From positions 3,198,001 through 3,262,000 of the forward strand of contig NZ_CP133268.1 of the NCBI RefSeq assembly GCF_030915385.1: 64,000 nt of DNA, given 5' to 3'. Shown here piece after piece: positions 56,225 through 64,000 of this stretch; position 1 is the stretch's first letter, and each line of letters opens with the position of its first letter. The notes beneath the pieces are model-generated. The model was not told where the DNA came from. It ran no database searches and saw nothing but the letters and a program-made list of their open reading frames with translations. The position numbers and the translations under genes were made by a program. The stretch comes from Neobacillus sp. PS3-12 (GTDB taxonomy: Bacteria; Bacillota; Bacilli; Bacillales; Cytobacillaceae).

Positions 56225-56359
56225 TAGTTATTGACATTGTCTGGGTTTCTTTTGATTAAAAAAACAATAATAGTAAATCGCTTTCTACTATTGCACAAAA
56301 AGAATGGTTATTCTATTAAAAATTTTCTGATAAAACAATATTTTAGTTATTTCATTAAA

Positions 56360-56390
56360 GGACGCATTTGATTAAAAAATGCGCCTTTTT
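56360..56390 (+). terminator. rho-independent terminator after the GT2 gene
   Basis: CGCATTT pairs with AAATGCG, extended by GG/CC with a bulged A, and is followed by TTTTT. It also sits close to the 3' end of the convergent WYL gene. Confidence 0.75.
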
Positions 56391-56394
56391 AGCT

Positions 56395-57312
56395 TTAAAG
56401 ATTAGTTGCATAGATGTTGATGATTTTTGCTAAATACTTGCGAAAATCCTTTTCAAAAAGACCACCGTCAATAATTTCGGCATTCGCTCCTAGTTGTAGA
56501 ATAAAACGATAGGCATTCTCAACATTCGGAAGTTGCAGATCTGCATAGTAGGTTGTTTCATCACACGATGTAATCACAGAGGTGCCAAAGCGTTCGATAA
56601 TGATATCGCAAACCCGCATATTTGCTTTCAAACGAACTGGGTAAAACTGGGGAAGTTTTTCTTTCGGTATTATATCTTTTACGATATAATCGCGTGCAAT
56701 AAATATTTCGTTTGTAAATGTCAAATTCGACATGCGTGCCAAGCGAAAGGTACGAAAATCCTCTCGTTCATAGCTATAGCCTTGTAAGTACCAGCGTTCG
56801 CCTTTATACATTAAGTGATATGGTTCTATTTTTCGAGATGAGTGTGTGCCATTGGCATCGTAATAGTCAAATCTGACAATTAAATGCACACGGATTGCTT
56901 CTTGTAAAGACTCAGCTACGGCCTTTAATTCTCCTGTTCCTTGCCAACCAGTAAAATGCAAAGAAAAGTCCATCTCAGCGTTCCGTTGTTCTGTTTGCAT
57001 TGCACGGATTTTTGTCATAGTTGATTTGATTTCTGGACTTTGAATCAGCTGTTCCACACCATGTAACGCAGTTAAAATATTTTGTAAATCCTTAGAGGTT
57101 AACAGCTTTTTATCAACTTTATAGGTCGGCATAAGTCCAATTCCGCCATCTCGTCCCAGAACGGTATAAATTGGGATATTCGCCATGCCTAGTGTTTCGA
57201 CATCACGATAAATTGTCCGTGTCGTTACCTCAAAAATTTTTGCTAGTTCTGTTGCCGAGACTAATTCTCGCTGCAATAAAATCATTATCATACTAATTAA
57301 TCGTTCGATTTT
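56395..57312 (-). CDS. WYL-domain transcriptional regulator (YafY-like)
   Basis: 305 residues from the ATG at 57312, which has GGAGA upstream; the frame is open a little further. A helix-turn-helix (ELVSATELAKIFEVTTRTIYRDVETL) is followed by the WYL region (HLMYKGERWYLQGYSYEREDFRTFRLARM) and a C-terminal extension. WYL regulators respond to small ligands or nucleic acids. It is divergently transcribed from a small effector-binding protein gene 86 bp away, suggesting they form a regulator and ligand-binding pair. Confidence 0.87.
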   Translation of the reverse strand, partial: KIERLISMIMILLQRELVSATELAKIFEVTTRTIYRDVETLGMANIPIYTVLGRDGGIGLMPTYKVDKKLLTSKDLQNILTALHGVEQLIQSPEIKSTMTKIRAMQTEQRNAEMDFSLHFTGWQGTGELKAVAESLQEAIRVHLIVRFDYYDANGTHSSRKIEPYHLMYKGERWYLQGYSYEREDFRTFRLARMSNLTFTNEIFIARDYIVKDIIPKEKLPQFYPVRLKANMRVCDIIIERFGTSVITSCDETTYYADLQLPNVENAYRFILQLGANAEIIDGGLFEKDFRKYLAKIINIYATNL

Positions 57313-57397
57313 CATAAGTTTCTCCAAATATAAGACATACATATGTCAGGGTTTGTTGGTTATAGTATAGTTACAAAATGAGAAAAGAGGAAATAAA

Positions 57398-57877
57398 ATG
57401 ACTGAATTGACAATGAAACACATGGATGAAATAACATTGACTGGCTATAGCACCTTCGTTTCACTGCCAACAATGGAGAATGTGGATGAGGTATCGAAAC
57501 AAAAATCAGCTCACTTCGTGATACTTGCACAAAGTGGCAAATTCGGCGCACTAATGGCTGGGAGTAGAGATAAAATTGGTTATGCAGTCGGGACTACTCG
57601 TAATGAGAGCTTGTCCTATTTTGCAGGCGCAAATACAACAACCGCTGCTGAAGATACGGAACAATTAGTCCTGCCAGCTAATGATTATGTCGTGCTTACC
57701 GCTCAAGGAGCACCAAGTCGAAAATTATTTGACCAATTAATTCGTCAGTTTTTTGGAGAAATTTTACCAAACCATCCTGAACTTGAGTATAAAGATACCT
57801 ATGTCATTGAAGCCTTATTAAACGGAAACCCAATGGAGGCGGTTGTTGAACTGGCGGTTCCTGTGAAAGTGAAATAG
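57398..57877 (+). CDS. GyrI-like/AraC effector-binding domain protein
   Basis: 159 residues. The fold motif of the bacterial effector-binding domain is visible: GYSTFVSLPTMENVDEV at the start and YAVGTTRNE, ANDYVVLTAQGAPSRKLFDQL, with the terminal YKDTYVIEALLNGNPMEAVVEL. Single-domain members bind drugs or small hydrophobic ligands. It lacks a DNA-binding domain. The divergent WYL regulator probably controls it. AGAGGA precedes the ATG. Confidence 0.75.
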   Translation: MTELTMKHMDEITLTGYSTFVSLPTMENVDEVSKQKSAHFVILAQSGKFGALMAGSRDKIGYAVGTTRNESLSYFAGANTTTAAEDTEQLVLPANDYVVLTAQGAPSRKLFDQLIRQFFGEILPNHPELEYKDTYVIEALLNGNPMEAVVELAVPVKVK

Positions 57878-58044
57878 AGTAGGTTAACGATATGTAAGAC
57901 TAATAGGATTGACGTCAGGAAAATGCGAATTACAATGCTAAGCGTATTTTCAAGCATATAAATGACATGAGATTCTTTACAATTGAACGTATGACGGGCT
58001 AAAATAGTTCGTCTTTTTTTATATTTATATATTTACTAAAATAC

Positions 58045-58056
58045 TTAAACGTTTAC
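58045..58056. promoter_or_regulatory. distal LacI-type operator
   Basis: TTAAACGTTTAC differs at one base from the two proximal sites and lies about 125-150 bp upstream, a distance that permits a DNA loop. Confidence 0.6.
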
Positions 58057-58161
58057 TAAAAAATTTAATTAAATTTTTTAAAATGTATCCCTTTAATAAA
58101 GAGAATAAAAGCATATTAATAACTTAATAATGCATTTAATTTTCAGAAAAGAATAAATTCA

Positions 58162-58209
58162 TTGACAAGTAAACGTTTACGTTATATTATTATCTACGTA
58201 AACGTTTAC
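58162..58209 (+). promoter_or_regulatory. promoter and paired operators of the first DHDPS-LacI cassette
   Basis: TTGACA (58162-58167), 17 bp, TATTAT (58185-58190). Perfect palindromes GTAAACGTTTAC lie at 58169-58180, inside the spacer, and 58198-58209, at the start of the transcript, 29 bp apart. They match the LacI-family operator type and could be bound by the regulator encoded next door. Confidence 0.85.
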
Positions 58210-58255
58210 CTAAACAAATCAACTAATTCATCAATCAACCAAGGAGGAATATGTC

Positions 58256-59203
58256 ATGAAAAACAAACTAAAATGGAGCGGAGTATTTCCAGCAGTTCTT
58301 ATACCTTTTAAGGATGATTACTCAATTGATGAAGAAGGATTTCGTAAATTAGTTCGCTGGGTAGCTAGCCATGAAGGTGTTAACGGTATTGTTGTAAACG
58401 GTCACACTGGAGAAATTATGACTTTACTTCCTGAAGATCGTGCTGAAGCTGTACGAATCGCTGCTGACGAATTACAAGGTCGGATTCCTGTTATTTCCGG
58501 CGTATCTGCTGAAGGAACAATCGAAGCTATCCAACATGCGCAAGCAGTTGAAAAAGCAGGTGGAGAAGGAATTCTGTTAATGCCGCCGCACTCTTGGTTA
58601 CGTTTTGGTATGCAGCCTGAATCCACTGTTGAGTTTTTTAAAGATGTTGCAGCAGCGATTAACATTGGTATTGTTGTACATGAGTACCCAACTTGGACAA
58701 AAGCTTCCTATACAACAAGTCAATTGTTAGAAATGACTGAAATTCCAAATGTAGTTGCCGTTAAAGTGGGTCAAAGAGATATGGCACAATATGAAGTTGA
58801 TGTAAGGGCATTGAAAAAGAATGCTCCAGATGTAGCACTATTAACTTGTCATGATGAATACTTACTGCCTACTTTAGTACAAGGTATCGATGGTGCACTT
58901 GTTGGCTTTGGTTGTTTTGTACCAGATTTAATTGCAGAGCTAGTAAAACATGTCAAAAATCAAGATTTAAAAGCAGCTAACGAAGTTTATGATCGTATCT
59001 TTGAATTAAAACATGCTATTTATAAAATGGACGAGCCTTCTTCCACATCTCATTTACGCATGAAAGAAGCAATGTATCAACGTGGATTAATCAGCAGCTC
59101 TTTGGCTAGACGTCCAGTATTACCTTTAAAGGAACATGAAGTAGAGGAAATCCGTCAAGGTTTAATAAAAGTTGGCTTAATTAAAGATGAAGTAAAAGCA
59201 TAG
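58256..59203 (+). CDS. dihydrodipicolinate synthase family protein (copy 1)
   Basis: 315 residues forming a class I aldolase barrel. The phosphate/carboxylate loop NGHTGEIMTL stands in place of the GTTGE motif; Tyr in IVVHEYPTW and the Schiff-base Lys in VVAVKVGQRDM are present. Family members cleave or dehydrate 2-keto acids (for example 5-dehydro-4-deoxyglucarate or keto-deoxy sugar acids). The LacI regulator and MFS transporter nearby suggest sugar-acid catabolism. It is nearly identical to the protein at 62633 (three differences). A GTTACGGG/CCCGTAAC hairpin follows at 59218-59236. Confidence 0.85.
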   Translation: MKNKLKWSGVFPAVLIPFKDDYSIDEEGFRKLVRWVASHEGVNGIVVNGHTGEIMTLLPEDRAEAVRIAADELQGRIPVISGVSAEGTIEAIQHAQAVEKAGGEGILLMPPHSWLRFGMQPESTVEFFKDVAAAINIGIVVHEYPTWTKASYTTSQLLEMTEIPNVVAVKVGQRDMAQYEVDVRALKKNAPDVALLTCHDEYLLPTLVQGIDGALVGFGCFVPDLIAELVKHVKNQDLKAANEVYDRIFELKHAIYKMDEPSSTSHLRMKEAMYQRGLISSSLARRPVLPLKEHEVEEIRQGLIKVGLIKDEVKA

Positions 59204-59302
59204 TTATTTTGGCAGCGGTTACGGGTTCCCCGTAACTACTCCTTTAATGCATTTAGATGGGGACTCTTGATATGTATAGATGACCATCGGAGGTTATGTA
59301 TC

Positions 59303-60310
59303 GTGACCGTAAATATAAAAGATGTTGCACGTATAGCAGGTGTTTCAACTGCTTCTGTATCAAGAGTATTGAGTGATAAGCCGGGTGTTGGTGCAGCTAC
59401 AGCAGATCGAATTCGTAAAGTGATTGAGGATATGGATTATCGCCCCAATTTAGGTGCGAGAGGGCTAGTCAAACGAAAAACAGGAAATATTGCAGTTGTG
59501 GTTCCAAGGGGATCATTTATACTGAATAATCCGTTTTTCTCAACAATCTTAGAAGGTATAGCAAAAGTCATTGATCAAACAGATTATAATATGTTAATGT
59601 CCTTTACTTCCTCACAACAAAAAAGATTACTAGAAACCCAATCTGTAGATGGAGCTATTCTTTTTTCACCCCGTAATGAAGAATTAAGTTTAGAATGGTT
59701 AAAAAGTATTGGTTTACCAATTGTTGTAATCGGTAGTTATTTAGAAGAGTCTCCATTTCCTTGTGTTCGTCCTGATGATGAGGATGGAATAAAACAAGCA
59801 GTAAATGCACTCTATCAACTTGGACATCAAAATATCGGGATCATAAACGGACCGATGAGTTCAATGCATAGTGTAAGGTGTTTGAATGGTTATAAAAGTG
59901 CAATGCTAGAACTTGGATTAAACTATTCAGATAAAAATATCTATGAAATGGAAGAATTTGATGTACTTAAAGCAACAAAAGGGATCGCTGAATTTCTAAA
60001 TGACTACAGAAAAATTACGGGCGTAGTTTGCTCCTCAGACTTTTTGGCAATGGGAGTTATAAAAGCAGCTACAACAATGGGGTTAACGGTGCCAAGAGAC
60101 TTATCGGTAGTTGGTGCAGATGATGTTCCAATTTTAGATTTTATGACTCCATCTTTGTCCACAGTCCATGTAGATTTGGTCGGTATTGGGAAAAGAGCTT
60201 TAGCGATCCTGTTAGATATACTTCAAGGAAAACAAATTAGAAAAAAAGATGTAGTATTTAAAATGGAATACATTAATCGTTCATCAACCACAACTCCAAA
60301 GAAACAGTAG
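59303..60310 (+). CDS. LacI-family transcriptional regulator (copy 1)
   Basis: 335 residues from a GTG with CGGAGG 9 bp upstream; the frame is open above it, but the second copy starts at the equivalent GTG. The helix-turn-helix and hinge are clear (TVNIKDVARIAGVSTASVSRVLSDKPGV, PNLGARGLVKR), followed by the periplasmic-binding-protein-like ligand domain (SMHSVRCLNGYKSAM, GVVCSSDFLAMGVIKA). It probably binds the GTAAACGTTTAC sites and responds to a sugar acid. Confidence 0.88.
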   Translation: MTVNIKDVARIAGVSTASVSRVLSDKPGVGAATADRIRKVIEDMDYRPNLGARGLVKRKTGNIAVVVPRGSFILNNPFFSTILEGIAKVIDQTDYNMLMSFTSSQQKRLLETQSVDGAILFSPRNEELSLEWLKSIGLPIVVIGSYLEESPFPCVRPDDEDGIKQAVNALYQLGHQNIGIINGPMSSMHSVRCLNGYKSAMLELGLNYSDKNIYEMEEFDVLKATKGIAEFLNDYRKITGVVCSSDFLAMGVIKAATTMGLTVPRDLSVVGADDVPILDFMTPSLSTVHVDLVGIGKRALAILLDILQGKQIRKKDVVFKMEYINRSSTTTPKKQ

Positions 60311-60368
60311 GCGCAGCTTCGGCGTAAATCCAAAATAAAAAATAGCTGCATGAGTCGTTTTATTAATT

Positions 60369-60382
60369 TGAAAGCACTTACA
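60369..60382. promoter_or_regulatory. weak cre-like sequence upstream of the MFS gene
   Basis: TGAAAGCACTTACA differs from the cre consensus at one of the two central CG bases. A CcpA role is possible but not strong. Confidence 0.35.
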
Positions 60383-60502
60383 AACATTATATTACTCGAA
60401 ATACTTTAAAAAGATAAATTGCCCTTGGACTAGTATTTTATAATGTCTTGCGATGATTTTCATTAATTATTGTAACCCCCTAATAAGGAGGATTTAAGAA
60501 AT

Positions 60503-61882
60503 ATGCCGGAAATTACAAAGCAGGTTAAAGAGTATAACAATGAAATTAATCTATCTACTCAATCTTCAAACCTAATTGCTCGTATTGAAAGTATTCCATT
60601 TTCTCGTTGGCATATAAAACCACGTGTGATTATGGGAAGCGCAACATTTTTCGATGCTTTTGACTCATTATCCCTTGCATTCATTTTGCCGGTATTGATT
60701 GGCCTATGGAAATTAAACCCTGGCCAAATTGGTATTCTCATTAGTATGGGATATCTTGGACAAGCTGTGGGGGCCATCATTTTTGGATGGATGGCTGAAC
60801 GGTTTGGACGAGTTTTTAGTGCTAAATGGACAATTCTTTTGATGTCCGTGATGTGTATTGCTTGTGTGTTTGCCGGAAATTTTAACACATTATTACTTTT
60901 TCGTTTTATACAAGGCATTGGGGTGGGCGGTGAAGTTCCTGTTGCAGCGGCTTATATCAACGAGCTCTCACGCGCACACGGCCGTGGACGTTTTTTCATG
61001 TTATATGAAATGATCTTCCCTCTGGGATTGATGTTGTCGGCACAAATTGGAACTTTAGTTGTACCAAGCTTTGGATGGAAGTGGATGTTCCTATTAGGTG
61101 GTATTGGTGGATTTGTTGTTTTCTCAATGCTATTTACTTTGCGGGAATCACCTCGTTGGTTGATTTCAAAAGGTAGGTTTGATGAAGCGGATCGCGTGAT
61201 CAAAGAAATTGAAGCAAGTACTGACGAACGTATGCCAGTTACCGTGAGTGCACCTCAAAAAGAAGTGAAAGGAAATTGGAAAGAGTTGTTCTCACTTTTT
61301 TACCGCGGCAGAACTTTAATTGTGTGGACACTGTGGTTCTCGGCTTATTTTGTCTCTAACGGACTTAACAACTGGTTGCCAAGCTTGTACAAGACAGTTT
61401 ATCATCTTCCATTACAGGAGTCTTTACGTGCAGCATCCGTTACGAATGTAGTCCAGGTAATAGCCGTATTCGCATGTGCTCTTTTTGTTGATAAAATTGG
61501 ACGTAAAAGATGGGCAACAATTGCCTTTATCGTGGCTGGACTTCTGCTTACAACTCTTTGGGCTGTCGGCGCCAAGACTCCATCGAGTGTCATCTATTTA
61601 GGGTCAACGGCCTATGGAGCAATGGGCACCATCACCGTCCTGCTTTACCTCTATACACCTGAAATTTATCCAACACGGATGAGAGCGATCGGTACTGCCT
61701 TTGCTACTGCTTGGTTACGTCTTGCTTCTGCCATAGCTCCGGCAGTAGTTGGTTTTGTTCTAGGTGCCAAAGGTATTAATTTTGTATTTATTCTTTTTGC
61801 AGGTGTGGCTGTTATCGGAGCGGTGTTAGCATTACGAATGATTGAAACACGTGAAAAGGTTTTAGAAGAGATTGCACCTTAA
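60503..61882 (+). CDS. MFS transporter of the metabolite/aromatic-acid symporter type
   Basis: 459 residues with 12 helices. Signatures include GWMAERFGRVFSAKWT in the first loop, then RFIQGIGVGGEVPVAAAYINE, ESPRWLISKGRFDEADRVI in the central loop, VDKIGRKRWATIAF and YTPEIYPTRMRAIGTAFA. The pattern is of sugar porter or AAHS-type MFS proteins. It probably imports the substrate used by the flanking enzymes. A strong ribosome site (AAGGAGGA) lies upstream. Confidence 0.88.
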   Translation: MPEITKQVKEYNNEINLSTQSSNLIARIESIPFSRWHIKPRVIMGSATFFDAFDSLSLAFILPVLIGLWKLNPGQIGILISMGYLGQAVGAIIFGWMAERFGRVFSAKWTILLMSVMCIACVFAGNFNTLLLFRFIQGIGVGGEVPVAAAYINELSRAHGRGRFFMLYEMIFPLGLMLSAQIGTLVVPSFGWKWMFLLGGIGGFVVFSMLFTLRESPRWLISKGRFDEADRVIKEIEASTDERMPVTVSAPQKEVKGNWKELFSLFYRGRTLIVWTLWFSAYFVSNGLNNWLPSLYKTVYHLPLQESLRAASVTNVVQVIAVFACALFVDKIGRKRWATIAFIVAGLLLTTLWAVGAKTPSSVIYLGSTAYGAMGTITVLLYLYTPEIYPTRMRAIGTAFATAWLRLASAIAPAVVGFVLGAKGINFVFILFAGVAVIGAVLALRMIETREKVLEEIAP

Positions 61883-61889
61883 ATATTGA

Positions 61890-61937
61890 AAAAAAACGTG
61901 TAATTCAACATAGTGAGATGAATTACACGTTTTTTTT
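61890..61937 (+). terminator. rho-independent terminator after the MFS gene
   Basis: ACGTGTAATTC pairs with GAATTACACGT, with A residues before and T residues after. It separates the MFS gene from the VOC gene. Confidence 0.85.
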
Positions 61938-61980
61938 ATTTAATTTGCTCACTAATATGAATGCTATGGAGGTACTAATA

Positions 61981-62370
61981 GTGATTAAAAAAGTTGAACA
62001 TGTAGCAATAATCGTGACTGATATGGAGAAAGCGATTTCTTACTATTCCAATATGTTCGGTTTTACCCTTCGAACACGCAGGCAGAATAATAGTAGAGAA
62101 ATGGCATTTTTAAAACTTGACCAACAACCTGGATTTGAAATTGAATTAATTCGAGATCTTGTTTTGCAAGATGAATATTTTGAAAGGGGAATTGTTAATC
62201 ATCTTGCTTTTACTGTTGATAATATCGAAGATGCTGTTCATTTTTATAACGAAAAAGGGATATCCTTTAATTCTGAAACTTATAACATTGCAAATGACGG
62301 GACAAAAACAATATTCTTTTATGGTCCCAATCGTGAATTATTACAACTTGTAGAACGTGAAAAATTGTAG
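61981..62370 (+). CDS. VOC-superfamily protein (glyoxalase/dioxygenase-like)
   Basis: 129 residues from a GTG with GGAGGT 7 bp upstream. Two beta-alpha-beta-beta-beta units start VEHVAIIVTDMEKAISYYSN and VNHLAFTVDNIEDAVHFYNE. Metal ligands are likely His in VEHVAI and NHLAF and Glu near FELELIR/RELLQLVE. Members isomerise, cleave or detoxify small molecules. It lies between the two duplicated cassettes, so it may serve the same pathway as an accessory enzyme. Confidence 0.83.
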   Translation: MIKKVEHVAIIVTDMEKAISYYSNMFGFTLRTRRQNNSREMAFLKLDQQPGFEIELIRDLVLQDEYFERGIVNHLAFTVDNIEDAVHFYNEKGISFNSETYNIANDGTKTIFFYGPNRELLQLVEREKL

Positions 62371-62414
62371 CTATATTCATTTAGAGACGTTTGATCAGTA
62401 ACTGAGTTTTAATA

Positions 62415-62426
62415 GTAAACGTTTAC
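62415..62426. promoter_or_regulatory. distal operator of second cassette
   Basis: GTAAACGTTTAC, identical to the proximal sites, about 140 bp upstream of them, mirroring the first cassette. Confidence 0.65.
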
Positions 62427-62550
62427 TATTAATTTTTAAAATAAAGGCACATAATTAGCTGATTCAATTTATAGTTTGCATAAAAATAAGTGAAATTTTG
62501 ATATTTTTTGATTTTAAAAGTATAAATTTTTTAATTTTTAAAAAAAAGAA

Positions 62551-62598
62551 TTGACTAGTAAACGTTTACGTTATAAACTTAATTACGTAAACGTTTAC
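62551..62598 (+). promoter_or_regulatory. promoter and paired operators of second cassette
   Basis: A -35-like TTGACT (62551-62556) is followed by GTAAACGTTTAC at 62558-62569 and again at 62587-62598, 29 bp apart. The layout copies the first cassette, but the -10 region (about TAAACT at 62574) is poorer. Confidence 0.75.
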
Positions 62599-62632
62599 TA
62601 TAACTAAACAATCAACCAAGGAGGAATATATC

Positions 62633-63580
62633 ATGAAAAACAAACTAAAATGGAGCGGAGTATTTCCAGCAGTTCTTATACCTTTTAAGGATGATTACTC
62701 AATTGATGAAGAAGGATTTCGTAAATTAGTTCGCTGGGTAGCTAGCCATGAAGGTGTTAACGGTATTGTTGTAAACGGTCATACTGGAGAAATCATGACT
62801 TTACTTCCTGAAGATCGCGCTGAAGCAGTACGAATCGCTGCTGATGAATTACAAGGCCGGATTCCTGTAATTTCCGGTGTATCTGCTGAAGGAACAATCG
62901 AAGCGGTCCAACATGCTCAAGCAGTTGAAAAAGCAGGTGGAGAAGGAATCCTGTTAATGCCGCCGCACTCTTGGTTACGTTTTGGCATGCAGCCTGAATC
63001 AACAGTTGAGTTTTTTAAAGATGTTGCAGCTGCGATTAACATTGGTATTGTTGTACATGAGTACCCAACTTGGACAAAGGCTTCCTATACAACAAGTCAG
63101 TTGTTAGAAATGACTGAAATTCCAAATGTAGTTGCCGTTAAAGTCGGTCAAAGGGATATGGCACAATATGAAGTTGATGTAAGGGCATTGAAAAAGCATG
63201 CCCCAGATGTTGCACTATTAACTTGCCATGACGAATACCTGCTGCCTACTTTAGTGCAAGGTATCGATGGTGCACTTGTTGGCTTTGGTTGTTTCGTACC
63301 GGATTTAATTGCAGAGTTAGTAAAACATGTTAAAAATCAAGATTTAAAAGCAGCTAACGAAGTGTATGATCGTATTTTTGAATTAAAACATGCTATTTAT
63401 AAAATGGACGAGCCTTCTTCCACATCTCATTTACGCATGAAAGAAGCAATGTATCAACGTGGATTAATCAGCAGCTCGTTGGCTAGACGTCCAGTTTTAC
63501 CTTTAAAAGAAAGTGAAGTAGAGGAAATCCGTCAAGGTTTAATAAAAGTTGGATTAATTAAAGATGAAGTAAAAGCATAG
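62633..63580 (+). CDS. dihydrodipicolinate synthase family protein (copy 2)
   Basis: 315 residues, differing from copy 1 in three positions only (EAVQHAQ for EAIQHAQ, KKHAPD for KKNAPD, LKESEVEE for LKEHEVEE). The catalytic Tyr and Lys are retained. At DNA level many third-codon positions differ, so the duplication is not recent or has been shaped by selection on the protein. The ribosome site AAGGAGGA and the leader hairpin after the gene (63591-63616) are also kept. Same likely role as copy 1. Confidence 0.87.
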   Translation: MKNKLKWSGVFPAVLIPFKDDYSIDEEGFRKLVRWVASHEGVNGIVVNGHTGEIMTLLPEDRAEAVRIAADELQGRIPVISGVSAEGTIEAVQHAQAVEKAGGEGILLMPPHSWLRFGMQPESTVEFFKDVAAAINIGIVVHEYPTWTKASYTTSQLLEMTEIPNVVAVKVGQRDMAQYEVDVRALKKHAPDVALLTCHDEYLLPTLVQGIDGALVGFGCFVPDLIAELVKHVKNQDLKAANEVYDRIFELKHAIYKMDEPSSTSHLRMKEAMYQRGLISSSLARRPVLPLKESEVEEIRQGLIKVGLIKDEVKA

Positions 63581-63711
63581 AAAGTTTGCAGTGGTTACGG
63601 TGATTTCCGTAACCACATTTTTATAGCATTTAGGTGGGGCTTGTTTATAATATTAATTAAATCTAGATTATAATTATAAATATTTTTAGAAGACCCACGG
63701 AGGTATGCATT

Positions 63712-64000
63712 GTGACTGTAAGTATAAAGGATGTGGCACGTGCAGCTGGTGTTTCAATAGCTTCTGTATCTCGGGTATTAAGCGGCAAACCCGGAGTTGG
63801 AGCCGAGACTGCAGAGCGAATTCGTAAAGTGATTGAAGAAATGGATTATCGCCCCAATTTAGGTGCAAGGGGGCTAGTTAAACGATCAACAGGAAATATT
63901 GCCGTTGTGGTTCCGAGGGGTTCTTTTACTTTAAATAACCCGTTTTTCTCGACGATCTTAGAAGGTGTTGTACAAGGAATTGATCAAACAGACTACAACA
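63712..64000 (+). CDS. LacI-family transcriptional regulator (copy 2), 3' end outside window
   Basis: The GTG start has GGAGG 9 bp upstream, as in copy 1. The visible 96 codons encode the helix-turn-helix (IKDVARAAGVSIASVSRVLS), hinge (PNLGARGLVKRS) and the start of the ligand domain (NPFFSTILEGVVQGIDQ). It is close to copy 1 but differs in several residues, such as AGVSIASVS for AGVSTASVS. The gene runs past the window end. Confidence 0.87.
   Translation, partial: MTVSIKDVARAAGVSIASVSRVLSGKPGVGAETAERIRKVIEEMDYRPNLGARGLVKRSTGNIAVVVPRGSFTLNNPFFSTILEGVVQGIDQTDYN

Larger units (their letters stand above)
57878..58255. other. 378-bp regulatory region with three LacI-type operators
   Basis: Holds a distal operator (58045-58056), the promoter with two proximal operators (58162-58209) and the ribosome site (AAGGAGGA) of the first DHDPS-family gene. 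No ORF is seen. Confidence 0.7.

Noticed and set aside
59204..59302. Longer LacI start at 59267
   Set aside because: The GTG at 59303 has the ribosome site CGGAGG and matches the start of the second copy at 63712.

Overview
The window looks like chromosome of a low-GC, spore-forming Gram-positive bacterium of the Bacillaceae. Supporting signs are AGGAGG-type ribosome binding sites with many GTG/TTG starts, a perfect CcpA cre box, an M-box riboswitch, LCP and lipoteichoic-acid-synthase family proteins, a YtaF-type sporulation protein, and YesM/YesN-type and CitA/DcuS-type two-component systems. I cannot name the species. I saw no rRNA, tRNA or CRISPR array.

Layout. 1-2.3 kb: the 3' end of an arylsulfotransferase-like gene facing a frameshifted GntP-type permease. 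2.5-4.9 kb: a CitA/DcuS-like kinase and its regulator, probably controlling that permease. 5.7-16.7 kb: a fructan/fructo-oligosaccharide locus with YesM-like kinase (frameshifted), AraC-type regulator, sugar-binding protein, cre box, LplB/YtcP-type permeases, lipoprotein binding protein, fructokinase and GH32 fructosidase (frameshifted). 17-22 kb: a heterodimeric ABC exporter and an MsmX-like ATPase that could power the sugar importer. 22-25 kb: an aldo/keto reductase, an FbaA-type aldolase and a GXWXG/DUF4334 protein. 25-30 kb: a GC-richer block with a ba3-type cytochrome oxidase (including a 44-residue subunit IIa), a ferric-reductase-like membrane protein and, on the other strand, ApbE with two small coiled-coil proteins. 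30-35.6 kb: hexuronate catabolism (IclR regulator, fructuronate-reductase-like enzyme, UxuA, GPH symporter) with a clear promoter and operator.

35.9-42.4 kb: an MscS channel whose terminator is followed by a group II intron. The intron's reverse transcriptase is split by a RIT (recombinase-in-trio) element carrying three overlapping tyrosine recombinases. Its ends show a legible recombination-site layout. This nested element is the most striking feature of the window. 42.5-48 kb: LCP protein, XRE-DUF1232 protein, FtsW/RodA protein, then an M-box riboswitch, a small upstream ORF beginning MGEDP, and an Nramp-related magnesium transporter. 48-57 kb: envelope genes (serine hydrolase, two polysaccharide deacetylases, YtaF, LTA synthase, GT2 glycosyltransferase). 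56-58 kb: a WYL regulator and a divergent effector-binding protein. 58-64 kb: a tandemly duplicated cassette of a DHDPS-family enzyme and a LacI regulator under paired GTAAACGTTTAC operators, separated by an MFS transporter and a VOC protein.

An unusual number of genes carry single-base frameshifts, several in short homopolymers, and one has an in-frame stop. Sequencing error may explain many of these, so the pseudogene calls are provisional.
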